From positions 1 through 24,102 of the forward strand of contig CAJVPJ010000475.1 of the NCBI GenBank assembly GCA_910592205.1: a DNA stretch of 24,102 nt, in the 5' to 3' direction. Source of the stretch: Paraglomus occultum. Lineage: Eukaryota > Glomeromycota > Glomeromycetes > Paraglomerales > Paraglomeraceae. The stretch's first letter is position 1. Each line of letters opens with the position of its first letter. Positions 9,531-19,770 of this stretch are shown one piece after another. The position numbers and the translations under genes were made by a program. The notes under the pieces are model-generated. The model made no database searches. It saw only the letters and a program-made list of their open reading frames with translations, and was not told the origin of the DNA.

Positions 9531-12500
9531 ATGAACCCTTATCGTCTTTATGCGGATAATGACGACACAGAGAGCAATTATGAAGCAGAAATATCGCAAA
9601 CGTGGAAGGACCCTCCAAGGTCGACAAATCGAAGGACTCAGTCGAGTAATAACATAATAGAGCCACGGCCAGACATATTGTCTACGGGAACTCCACGGAG
9701 ATCACCCGACGAAATCTGGCTGGTACGTACACATTAGGTTTGCTTGGTTTTTGTGGTATGACGACGAGTTGGAATGGAAAGAGACAGAAAGCGTGGAATT
9801 CGAAAAATACAAGACAAGACAAGACAAGACAACCTAAGCCCGAACAGCGTGACATGTGATAGTACGAGGATCATGCGACATCAACGATTAAATCTTACCC
9901 GACGCGAACTGATCTATCCACGAGCTATTTATTAATCTGAGATTTCATATTTTTTATTCGCAACACAAATTCAGATTCCTGCCAACGTAACGCCGGAAAA
10001 AATCGTGGGAAAGAAGAAGGAGAATTTAGCCAGAATCGCCCAAAGCACGAACACGTCAGTGGCGTACAATCAAGACAATTCAGTAAGTTTTGGCCATATT
10101 CCAAAAAGTCAGGCCAATTCAATTAAACCGTGGTTGCGGTATATTGTTTAGAGTTAAGTTTATCAACGCTCGAACAAACGCCATCCACGAGCTTGAACAG
10201 TTTAATTTTTCTGTATCGGCAAATACTTCTGCTCCTCCTGGTATAAGCTGAAAGCAGTTAACTACAATCAAGAACATTGCGTTGGTTTTGACTAAAATAT
10301 TTCTTAGCAAATAGAAATATGGGGTATACGTCGAGACATCGATCAAGTCCTGAGACAGTTGAATCAGATTGCGAATCTTTATTCGGTAAGGCTAAATTTA
10401 TACACGCAAAGACTTGTAATAGTTTGGTTCATCATATATAACTATATACTACATATTTGTAGGTAGAGGTCAAATCTCCAAGGTCTGCAAAATGGGATAA
10501 ACCGGAAAGGGCATTAACAGAGAAAGAAAAAAGGAAGCTAGAACGCCGGGCGAAACGTGAAAATATGCACAAAGCGTACGAAGGGTCTCCCAAGGAGGAG
10601 AAAACCTTTTACGGATATTTTTTATTACCAAATGATGACATTTCGCATAACGCAGTTTACACGGAATCTCTGTTGAAAGACTTGCGTGCCGATACGAGAT
10701 GCTTTATAGTTTTTCAATCCAATAATAATGTCAGTTAGAATACTCTATTTTACAGCTATGGTTATGATTTACTGAGTCCTTGACTTGACTTTCTCACTCT
10801 TTTTTCCTTTTCTTTTACCTAGCTTATGGAAATCTCGGGTGATTCTTATGCGAGTGTGGAAGAAGCCACGAGACGTATTAAGCAAATATATTTGAAACAT
10901 CTTGCTGTAAGTGGAGTCAATTATGCGCTATGGATTTTCCTGGTTCACGGTCTATGCTTACTAGTATGCAATAGTGGAGGCGAATCCCGAAGGTCAATCG
11001 ATCAGACGGCCCGAAAGAGTTGGGAACATGTATGGGGTGGGTTCAACACTTGATCGAGGAACCTACCAGGCCGTATAAAGTAAAATTTGCTAATCTTCCC
11101 AAAGGAAGAGATATTCCTTACCTTCCTCGTTCGAGAGACTCTCCTGCTCCCAAAATACTTGAGGCCGTATTCGAAGGGGGTGATATTACGGTCATCAGTA
11201 AGGATGGTATTGCGGAAAAGAGCGATCCACGCGCAAGTGATATCGTTGCTATGAAGAAGTAAGTTTATATCTGGTTTAATTGTTAGCGGTTGGTGTGATC
11301 CTAACATTTTAATAATTTTTAGGATAAATGAGATGAATATAAAAAAATTTGGAGAAACTTTGCATAAAAGTCTTGGAGCTGTTCATTTGTTCCAAGAGAA
11401 AATTAAGATGAGAATCAGGTAGTCTTGAGAATCACGGCGAATCGATTGGCTTTTACAATCTATTATTTACTCTTCGATCTGTCACCCAAAATTAGGTTTG
11501 GTCAACTCGTTATTACCGACTATCCAAAGGAACCGTTGTGGTCTATTGATAAATTCAATGATAGAGTCCTGCGTGACTCGCGATTATGTTCAGTACTATC
11601 TAATTGGTATTATATAGCTTGATTGTTATCGTTTAGTCAACTTGGTGCGAACTTGTTCATTAACTCTCATATATACGTAGTATTACACGCGATCGGCCTA
11701 AACTTGAAACTCTCTTTGAAAGGCTGTCTGAGAAAGATGCGATCACTGGTATGGATAACCAGTGGGATGACTCGCCCTTTACAGAATACAAGATAGTCAC
11801 ACATGGTCGAAACAGTCAATCAAAAAGCGGAGCGCCTGTAACGTATGCCTTTGAAGTAACTTTCAAGCCAGACGCTAGGGAGGCCAAAATCGCGCTATGG
11901 AACGCCATGATTGATGACAAGAACGTAATGGAATTAAATATGATATGTCCAGAAAAGTATGTTAATCCAATGTTGTTTCAGCCGTCTTGTTTAGCTATCA
12001 CATTACTTATTGGATTGACTTGATCTTTTTAATAGCGATTATTCCTGGAAACTACATTTAAAGTGCTCCAAACGTTTGCCAAATTCGATCAACAGTTCAC
12101 AAGGATCGTTTGTTTATAAACTTCACCTGAGGTAATTTATATCATAGTATAAATATAGCATATCTTATTGCACTATCTCATACTCGATATCTCACACTAG
12201 TCCGACGAAGCACCTGATTTATGCCAATACCAACGAATACGTTGTACAATCCGTATGTGAAAAAACAAAATGGAAATTCTGGTGGGAGAGAGAGTATGTT
12301 GTTGAAGTAACCAGATACGACTATTGGAATTGTGAAAAAATGAGAGACTATGCACCTGGCATAGAAGTAGTACTTAACACTGACGACAAAGTCACTACGT
12401 TTGGTGTAACGGTAAGCTTTTTATGTATTGTTTGAATGAATTTATTATCAGGATTTTCTGACCGACATGTTATTTGACTATTAATTACATCGCAACAGCT

Positions 12501-12675
12501 TTACAGACAACAGTGGGATGATGATTTTGCGTACAACTGGTCTCTCGAGACCGGCGAGGCGCCCAAGTGGCATCCAGATGACTATATCAATGACGAAAAG
12601 TTTGGCGGGGTGAAGGAGTTATTGAATGACATAAGAAAATTTTTGACATTATTGGAATCATCAGTTTCTTCATAG
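9531..12675 (+). CDS. KH-like RNA-binding protein of unknown function, divergent from Dicer
   Basis: Exons: 9531-9722, 9975-10082, 10308-10385, 10463-10729, 10823-10906, 10975-11258, 11323-11418, 11496-11606, 11681-11956, 12036-12131, 12201-12411 and 12499-12675. All junctions are GT-AG and join in frame to 659 residues. Residues 1-60 are polar and probably disordered. Residues 62-126 resemble a KH domain: a short strand, IVGKKKENLARI where KH proteins have IxGxxGxxI, a strand (IEIWG) and a long helix. The second Gly of GxxG is Lys79. A Lys/Arg-rich helix follows (139-161). Residues 172-243 look like a second KH-like unit without GxxG. The remainder (244-659) is a conserved-looking alpha/beta region ending in a helix. 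It may belong to a fungal family listed as DUF7905; that is from memory and unverified. Start choice: first ATG after a TATA box, with no open frame upstream. Possible silencing role inferred from location only. Confidence 0.85.
9809..9832 (+). repeat. (ACAAG)n microsatellite in intron 1 of the KH-like gene
   Basis: A pentanucleotide repeat of almost five units (ACAAG) lies inside the first intron, 9723-9974. It is a likely length polymorphism with no evident coding effect. Confidence 0.85.
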
Positions 12676-14474
12676 ATTAATACGCTTCTTTACGATAAAA
12701 TTTGATGACTATGACAGAGCCAGAAGCTATGTTGTGAAGTTTATCGCTTTGCTGAATTTTTTATTGAGGAAACTTTACTCGTCCGTCAGCTTAAACTTAC
12801 CAGTTTATCAATGTGGTCGTTGGATAATAGTAGTAAGACTTACAATAATATAAAGGATTTATATCAAACAAATATGCTGGCACGCTTACAAGTTAAAAAC
12901 CTAGATATCCTGCGCTTTTCATTTATAGTGACTATTGGGAGAATTGTGAATAAAAATACAGTATTGGTCGTTATTCAGTAGCGATATCGAGAAAGTCATT
13001 CAAACACTGCGAAATTAACTAAATGTGGAAATAGAATCGTTCAATGAATGCATTAGTCTTTCGACCGAAATTTATAATAGAATCGGAGCATATCGACCAG
13101 ATTACATGCTAAAGAAAGACATGAGGGGAGAACACACCTTCTGTTCGATCAGAATATAGTTTTATTAATAGATTCTTGTACTCTGATAAAGTAAATGAAT
13201 TAATTAATATATAGTGTTGATCATTGGTAAGGTACTCATCATGAGCATGCGCAAAAAGTAGTTTACCGCTTATTCGCCAGAAAAGTAGCTTGGCAAAAAC
13301 GTATTCATTGTGCGGTTGACTTTTTTAACTTTTTTCCCAATCATTAATGTGAAGCAATAAATTATAAATACGAGATTAATTATTTAATATGTTGTATTGC
13401 AAATTGATGATTCAGCTGCGTAGTACAAATGGGTGCGAGATTTTCCCAACGAACTTGTAACTTTTTAAACGCAATATGTAATAAATATAGATTTGAAAAT
13501 CTCACAAACAGTTAGAACAAAGCACATGATCACCCACATACGCATGTTACTCTCTCCCTCAACTAGTTACGAAAGGGCCAGATTGGAGAAGTCCGAATCG
13601 CACAGAGAATGTTTTTATTACCGACATTCATTGTATATAACAAAGACAGTACACAAGCGCCGATCCGTATCCCAAAATGCACCCCCTGTAATAGAAGCGT
13701 TTTCATTTGATTGGTCATGCGATTATAGAGTTTAATATGGTACCCCTGTCATTCCCTATTGTTTTTACAAGATTGGTAAAATTAAGAATCTCAAAGAATA
13801 ATGCCTTGTGAGAATGTTAAGGATCTTTCCAGAAACATCATGAGAACATGTTCTATGCAAAATCCCTCTGCAGTGTAATGTAACCGACTCTTCTTTGTCA
13901 TTTAAGCAATGCCTGAAAAATCCAACGATTTCTATAATTAGTCGCGAACTGGTTTGTCACTCGAACATATTACGCGTATGATTTTTTTTTCTTACAAAAC
14001 TCATCGATCCCTGATGCTACAGCCACCTTTGCTTTTTCCCGGATAAGAAGTTGCCTCGGTTCAAATCACCAATCATTGCCAATATTTTCCTTGTGGTACT
14101 GCGCAATCTTGCCCTTTAGTCAGCAAGCGATAAATAACTCGAAAATAAATGATGCACAAACAATAATGGTAAGCGTTGTGTCTAAATTGCTTGCTTTTTA
14201 TAACAAAGCGGAAATCCCTAAATGTATTTGTAACGCAAAAACGCCGTGTGAGTTTATGTTACACAATAAAATTGATATTATGTAAGTCAATTGAGTACAT
14301 GCCCATAATAACGTTTCAGCTCAACAACAAACATCGAATGTACCCAGACAGAATTTCCATTCAGAAATGAACCTGACATCTTTGCGATTATTATAAGAAG
14401 GCATTACACCGGTCTCTTCCCAAGCATCATCATATTATACGTTTGTTCCGCTTTTACAAGACACATCAATACAC
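12676..14474. other. 1.8-kb spacer with coding-like fragments
   Basis: The AT-rich spacer follows the KH-like gene. Three successive open frames without a common start are visible on +: 12656-12853 (overlapping the KH-like 3' end), about 12717-12981 (ATG at 12811) and 13019-13159. Their predicted peptides are not low-complexity. I cannot join them with convincing splice sites, so they may be chance or a decayed gene. Later ORFs at 13493-13735 and 14076-14285 look like noise. A B-box-like string at 14058-14067 does not fold into a tRNA. The last 100 bp hold an ATTATAAG element near 14388 that may serve the next gene. Confidence 0.5.
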
Positions 14475-15858
14475 ATGGCACAAAATCAACCATTGGAGAT
14501 TCTCCTTGACGCCAATTTAGCCGGCCTTTTGGATCTCTTGCAAGTACATGTCGATGAGCCGAAATCCCCCGGGGTCCGCTTTGTGGAAAGCGTGAAAATC
14601 AGCGAATTCATTGCAAAGTCTTACAAGGGTGGAATATTGCCTCATAACAAAGAGACACAGCGCATGTTGCTGTTGGAGGAGAAAAAAAGTTTATTACCCA
14701 CGCTTGCAACCCCAGAGGCCGTTGATCAACTTATCAGCAGATTGGGCTACATTACCGTCAACGAACCGCAAACTTACGAGACAGGAACCCTGATCCAACT
14801 GGTGTCAAGGTTGCTGGCATATTCCCTCCAATTTCGACGATGTCTCTCCTCTGTACCCGAAGACCGTCTCACCTCGGCCATCTCTGCCGTATCCGATTAC
14901 AAAGGCGCTGTATTAGATCTTTCGAATCCTTTCACAACGGTGCCGTGGAGAGTTTTGAATGATTTCTTGACGAACGCTCAAACGACATTGAAGTTGCCTT
15001 TCAATCCGTACGTAAAAATTGATATCGTACTAGAGTACATGTACGAAAACAACATTTCCACTTAAACATATATCCATTATTACTATTACAGGTACACCAA
15101 CGCGACCGATGACATAAAGGCGTAAGTTCAATTCTTCCAATTATCTCATGGTCTATAACCAGTTTTCATTTATTCGCCATTATCCCATTTGTAGAATCAT
15201 TATGGGTGCTTCGCCTTTTCTGGTATCCGGCGGCTCGATTCAGCCTCTGGACACCGAAGTCAGCTTTATCGAAAATCTTTATCGTCAAACGGCGGGGCAA
15301 TACAAAACTTTTGACAAAGCCAGTCATACTGACGGGACGTTTTTGCAATTTGGGTTTAAAGAATACGTGCAGAATAGAATCCCTATGAAGCGGGTCAGCA
15401 ATGGTGCATACGTTTGTTATGTGGATGCCTTGCACAAGACATATTACTACACGACCCTCACCCTAGATCCATTCCGCTTCAAGGTGTTGAAGAATCTTCT
15501 CATATATGAGATAGTCTCTGGAAAGGCAGCTTATATTCATAGTGCTATACATTATTACCTAAGTATGTGCACGTGTGAAGAGGATTTCAAATTGATGATC
15601 GAATATGGTGTTATTCAATGGGGATTCCCAATGAAAGGATATGACGAGTTTCGTGAAATGATGAAAGAGTTACTGGATACTATGTATTGCTGGAAATTCG
15701 TAAATACTTGGACGTGGCATGCTGAATTGGTCAAAATTGCAAGAAGAAAAGCCCTTCTGGGAGACACAAGCAGTTGGGCTGACTTTGCGGCAACTTGCTA
15801 CTCTGGTGGTTTACTAAGATTAGACGTGAGTGGTTCTTTGTACAAGAGCCTTGCCTGA
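14475..15858 (+). CDS. Orphan protein of about 408 residues
   Basis: Exons are 14475-15007, 15092-15121 and 15195-15858, with introns of 84 and 73 bp (gtacgt and gtaagt donors). The product is 408 residues, soluble, apparently mostly helical, with no signal peptide, transmembrane segment or motif I can name. A hydrophobic patch around 189-200 (MGASPFLVSGGS) and an aromatic-rich C-terminal third (WGFPMKGYDEFREMMKELL, WTWHAEL) stand out. The first exon uses many C- and G-ending codons; 14821-14880 is 33/60 G+C, above its neighbours. Near the end, GAC|gtgagt at 15826 is a consensus donor. With the acceptor at 15891 it would remove 66 bp and change the tail from VSGSLYKSLA to IAE (401 residues). 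The gene is well supported by frame and splicing, but the function is unknown. Confidence 0.78.
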
Positions 15859-17243
15859 ATCGAGTAACCAGTTTAAGAACAGCCCGCACAGATTGCCGAG
15901 TGAAGGCTTGAAACCATAATACATTGTTAAGAGAAACCCAGCAATCTGTTCCATTTTTATATTTATTACAATGTTTTCCATTGATTAATTTGTACACTTT
16001 ACGAAATTTCTTTTCTTCTGCATCTGTAATTAACTGTTTCTAGCAGCATTTTATAAATTATTTTGCATATTATATTCAGATTAAGAAACCAATTTTATTT
16101 CAAATAAAATGGGGTATCTTCATATTTGATTATTTACATTATCAATCAAATCATATTACGGAAGACTCAATGATGCAATCAGTTACAGTATTTTGTTATA
16201 GCTCTTCTTTATTATTGGAGTCTACTGATGTTGTGACTTTGATTGACAATGTAATGTAAATAGTTGATGAATTGTCGTTTCCCGCGACTAAAGAATGATT
16301 TTAGACTTGTCAATTGACTCTGTCCATTGGAAACGTAATCCTTTTGCTCTTGACAATTAGCTATGCCTGGTAGTTAAAGTCATCGATGCCAACTCGGGTT
16401 TAGCAACAATAAATCTTATATCAGCGCAGCGGATGTTTTCTCAGGTGAGAATACAATAATCTCTGAGAGACGTATAGAGAGAAAAGTAAACACTTTAAAT
16501 CAAACTGTGTTACAGCAGGGGAGTGCGAGCAGACTTTTTTACACCAGAGTGGTGTTTTAAGATTTTACCTTTCTTTATATCTGTCGTCATTTAAAGTCTT
16601 TCTCTACATTCACTGTTATACATCCTCGGTGTTCTATGGTCAACGATTTGCTGTTTCTCCGCGTCTAAATCTTTTACGAGCCATAATCGTTTTATATATC
16701 CTTATTATTATGGATTTGAATAGGCGATCAAATGTAAAATCGTTACTACCATTTATAATTCCCAACTATTTAATTTTCGTATATCTTCGTAATTTCGAAG
16801 ACGTGATAGCAGCGATTATGAATAGTAACTGTGTTTGGCAGATCTTTGATATTCACCTTTCACTTTCCCAGCTACGCGGCAAAAGCACACGTTAGTGACA
16901 ATTATTTACCGATGAGCAACTCTTCAGAACGTTGTACCAGCGTGTCGGTTGTGAACTACGACAATGATAGGAAACAATTACTACACATCAAACCGTTACC
17001 TGCATATAACATGTGAAATCGAACGATATGCTATTACGGTACTATCAGAGTAAACGCTATTATTATTGTTGGACGACTAATTGTCCGTAAAGGAATATTC
17101 AATAACTACGCCCATTGTGACAGTGGAATCATATAAATAAACTTTGTTAACTTTTTTTTTATTAGAAATCACTTTACGTACATATTAATAACAATTATAT
17201 AAATACAACAATCCATTACAACCTTTATATCACTGCTATTGTA
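15859..17243. other. Spacer enclosing a possible membrane-protein gene
   Basis: The spacer lies between the 3' ends of the orphan gene (+) and the oxidoreductase gene (-). The first 300 bp (15904-16169) are very AT-rich with nothing recognisable. From about 16170 to 17016 coding-like frames appear on +, described in the next entry. AATAAA at about 17142 and a T-run near 17152-17161 precede the end of the oxidoreductase gene. Confidence 0.5.
16170..17016 (+). CDS. Possible multi-exon membrane protein (unresolved model)
   Basis: A continuous + strand frame runs 16512-16895 (128 codons) without stop, after a good acceptor (tgttacag, ending 16515). It encodes hydrophobic stretches such as LRFYLSLYLSSFKVFLYIH and LLRAIIVLYILIIM, so at least two membrane segments are likely. 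The preceding donor (cag|gtgaga at 16445) can supply the matching phase-1 junction. A second frame, perhaps starting at 16822 after an AG, ends at TGA 17014-17016 with a polar tail (HIKPLPAYNM) like a cytoplasmic C-terminus. A candidate first exon starts at ATG 16170 with donor gtaatg at 16251. I could not find one set of phases joining everything, so exon borders and start are open. It could also be chance open frames in AT-rich DNA. Confidence 0.3.
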
Positions 17244-18464
17244 TTATTCTAAGGAAGGCGGCGATCCCCCAGTTATACTTTTCCAATTCTTGTTAACAAA
17301 CAGATTCTTTGATTTCAAGTTCTTCACCATCCAATTTCCAGCCAATATTCCACCAAACATGGGAAGCAACGCCACCCCACCATTATTACCAAGAGTAAGA
17401 AGCATCATAGGCCCCCCTGGTTTGTACTCGATTAATTTCTTCTCGTTGATCAATGCGATTATGTTTCTAGCAACTACATCGGCTTGAAGGCCAGCTCTGA
17501 ACGCCATTTTCGTCTCTTTCACATTAACAACGTCTCCCAAGGCAAAAATATGTTTGTATCCTTCATGTTCGAGTTGCAGCGTAGGAAGTACTTTGACCAA
17601 CCCAGTATCAGGTTCTATTAGTTGAGGGCTTAGTGTACTAACTAACCCAGAATTGACGTGATTTCCTGTGGCTACTAATTGAACATCCGACTCGATTTTA
17701 GTGCCTTTGTCCGTTACAAGGGTAACTTTTTTGTCTCCATTGCCAATGTCAGAGGCTGAAAATTGTACGCGTTCGTTTAGAATGATATTTACGCCTAGGG
17801 CTCTTAGACGTGCGGTAACTTGATCTCGGAACTTGTTTGGAAAGTCATCATTGAGAAGTAATTCACGGGGATGAACGACGGTTACTTTTTTATCTTCGTA
17901 CGTAGTTTTTATTTCAGCAGCAAGCTCTGTTTATAAAAATAATTATTTAGTCAAATGTTGGAAATTTTGTGGCTAATCAACATGCTCGAGCTGATTCATA
18001 CCGATTCCAACGGGGCCTCCTCCGATAATTAACACCTTGTTTGCATTCTTCACTGCATTCCGGTAAATAGCAATTTCTTTTACTATATCTTTCTTGTTTC
18101 TTCCGTCGACCTTGGCAGGTTTAGCGTTATCGCTTCCGGTAGCAATTATAGCATACTCGAATGGGACTTTATCTCCAAATTCATCGACAACCTTGTCTAA
18201 TGTTACTTCATTGTCACTCAGTCGAACTGCAGCTGCATGGATAACCTTTCCGTCGTGCTTAAAGAGATTGTCATAGGGGATGAGTAGCTGAGATTCGAAA
18301 TTGTTTACTGCGACCGTTCGTGGAGCCCCGATTGCATGCCAGTAGTGAGTTTTCCGCTCGATTAAGATAATCCGATGTGTATTGTGTAACGCAGCTTCAA
18401 GTTTTTGGGCAGCAGCTACGCCTCCATATCCACCACCGATGATTACGATATTCGACTTGGACAT
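17244..18464 (-). CDS. FAD-dependent NAD(P)H oxidoreductase, AIFM2/FSP1 (AMID) family
   Basis: Family members are pyridine-nucleotide-disulphide-type flavoenzymes. Animal FSP1 reduces quinones with NAD(P)H and protects membranes from lipid peroxidation; fungal homologues are usually called AMID-like. Exons are 18002-18464 and 17244-17926, with one 75-bp intron (gtatga...aacag), giving 381 residues (human FSP1 has 373). Visible motifs: FAD-binding Rossmann GGGYGG (10-15), ATGS (108-111), NAD(P)H-binding Rossmann IIGGGPVGIELAAEI (from 146, the intron splitting Glu155), and the FAD-contact motif FALGDV (282-287). The C-terminal region (GGILAGNWMVKNLKSKN) is mildly hydrophobic and basic. The start at 18464 puts MSKSNIVIIGGG at the N-terminus, so there is no Gly2 for the N-myristoylation known in human FSP1. 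A TATATAAA lies 94 bp upstream. Substrate and location are inferred. Confidence 0.93.
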
Positions 18465-18540
18465 GTTTAAATGCTGAAGGTTATACTGTAAGTGATTATT
18501 AGAATTATAAGACACTGATTTCTGTTTCTGAGAATTTTGC

Positions 18541-18554
18541 GAGCGCCAACGCTC
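18541..18554. repeat. Short hairpin upstream of the oxidoreductase gene
   Basis: GAGCG-CCAA-CGCTC forms a five-base-pair, four-base-loop inverted repeat 77-90 bp upstream of the start codon, just inside the TATA box. It could sit in the 5' leader. Function is unknown. Confidence 0.5.
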
Positions 18555-18557
18555 CTG

Positions 18558-18565
18558 TTTATATA
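18558..18565 (-). promoter_or_regulatory. TATA box of the oxidoreductase gene
   Basis: TATATAAA on the minus strand lies 94 bp upstream of the ATG at 18464, a plausible fungal core promoter position. Confidence 0.5.
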
Positions 18566-18801
18566 GGCAATTCCTGTGGTCCAAGCATTATAAATCGAGG
18601 TCGGCTGGATTTGTCATCTCGTAAAAGAACCATCCGGAATGTCTAATCGATGCAGTCAAGATCGGAAATGTATTATATAAGTAATTCCAAACGGGGTTAG
18701 GTGGTTCCGTACAAGTTGATTACTCAGATTTTCGGGTCGGAGGTTTATTCAACCGAAGAGGAAACACTGCGTGACACGAATTTATTGCCATTGTTATTGC
18801 T

Positions 18802-18966
18802 ATGTTACGCAATTTACGGAGAATCTTTGCTGCCGTTATCTTTACGTTGGCATCGTTTATGACTTTAATTTCCGTTGACAAAGCTTGTTCCTCTATTTTT
18901 GCTCTGCAACATAGTTATACAATAATATACTCTAAAAATTTCCTCGTTGCTTGTCAAAATGTATGA
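18802..18966 (+). CDS. Possible 54-residue secreted peptide
   Basis: A single-exon ORF begins MLRNLRRIFAAVIFTLASF. The pattern is a basic n-region, a hydrophobic core of about 14 residues, and a possible cleavage site before the Cys at 28. It carries two cysteines (28 and 51) downstream of the core. It may encode a small secreted protein, but a 54-codon ORF is easily produced by chance and nothing else supports transcription. Confidence 0.2.
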   Translation: MLRNLRRIFAAVIFTLASFMTLISVDKACSSIFALQHSYTIIYSKNFLVACQNV

Positions 18967-18978
18967 CAAACGTCATAC
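18961..18978. repeat. Inverted repeat GTATGAC-AAAC-GTCATAC
   Basis: Seven-base perfect arms with a four-base spacer contain facing TGAC/GTCA half-sites, like a widely spaced bZIP site. A second inverted repeat, ATAACGT...ACGTTAT, follows at 19001-19027. They may be operator sites in the divergent spacer. Confidence 0.5.
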
Positions 18979-19770
18979 CTCTGTTATTTCAGGTAGAAAA
19001 ATAACGTGACAGGGTTTTTGACGTTATCATATTTTTCATTAGTCGGGATTTGAAATCTCGATTAAGATAGAAAGATGTGGGGACTTTTGATATGAGATGA
19101 CACAATTGAAAGTGTCAAATGCAAGCGTGCTGTGTTACATATTAATAGTCTGATCTGCACAGGTGTATAAAGCGTACCCTAGTTGTTTGATTGGTACTCG
19201 TGAATTAATCGGCTTATTTTAGCCGTTATCAGAAGCGTAGTATTTTGGTGATCACGGCATAACAAAAACAGTGCTTATGCAAAAGCATCATAACATTAAA
19301 ATGATATCATTATGACTAGATTGGGGTATTTGTTAACAACGAGTTTAGATAAATCTGTGAAATACGTCGTTAAGCTATTATAATAACAATTGTTGCCATT
19401 CGTAACGTAAACTGAGCCAATTCGAACGCTAAAAGTGATTCTACGATTCAGAACACATTGTTGATTCGAACATTCGACTAGCCACCCGGCTATTAAGCTT
19501 ATTTCTTTTGCAAAGCGTTTGCGTTGCATGATCAAGTTGCGCGCATTTCGACATTAAGAAATGTGTTAATGTTTACCAATGATACGTACTCTATTACTAT
19601 TACTTTCCACATGACGCGTTATTTGTTTCTCAAGATATCGCTTGCGCCACCGCGAACTCTTGATAAATAAACCACGGTAAATGCAGTAGCCAATCTGATT
19701 GGGAAGAAGGGTAAATTCCTGAGCTTACGTAGGTATTAAAATAAGTAGAGCAAACTTACAGATATTGAGA

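Larger units (their letters stand above)
18566..19770. other. 1.2-kb spacer with one tiny ORF and inverted repeats
   Basis: This is the divergent spacer between the oxidoreductase gene (-) and the small gene starting at 19771 (+). It contains a 54-codon ORF with a signal-peptide-like start (18802-18966) and two inverted repeats (18961-18978 and 19001-19027). A minus-strand ORF at 19296-19535 has no splice, start-context or family support. No RNA gene is recognisable. Confidence 0.5.

Noticed and set aside
13493-13735. 80-codon + strand ORF in the spacer
   Set aside because: No splice context and no family resemblance. Its composition and length are expected by chance in a spacer of this size.
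14058-14067. B-box-like string ggttcaaatc suggesting a tRNA
   Set aside because: The flanking bases do not form a five-base-pair T-stem and no A box or acceptor stem is found.
15166-15435. 89-codon minus-strand ORF
   Set aside because: It is antisense to exon 3 of the orphan + strand gene and has no independent evidence.
16361-16444. Phase-0 reading of an exon (LCLVVKVIDANSG...) before the membrane-protein frame
   Set aside because: It is open, but its phase-0 end cannot join the 128-codon frame downstream. The other frame ending at the same donor in phase 1 fits better.
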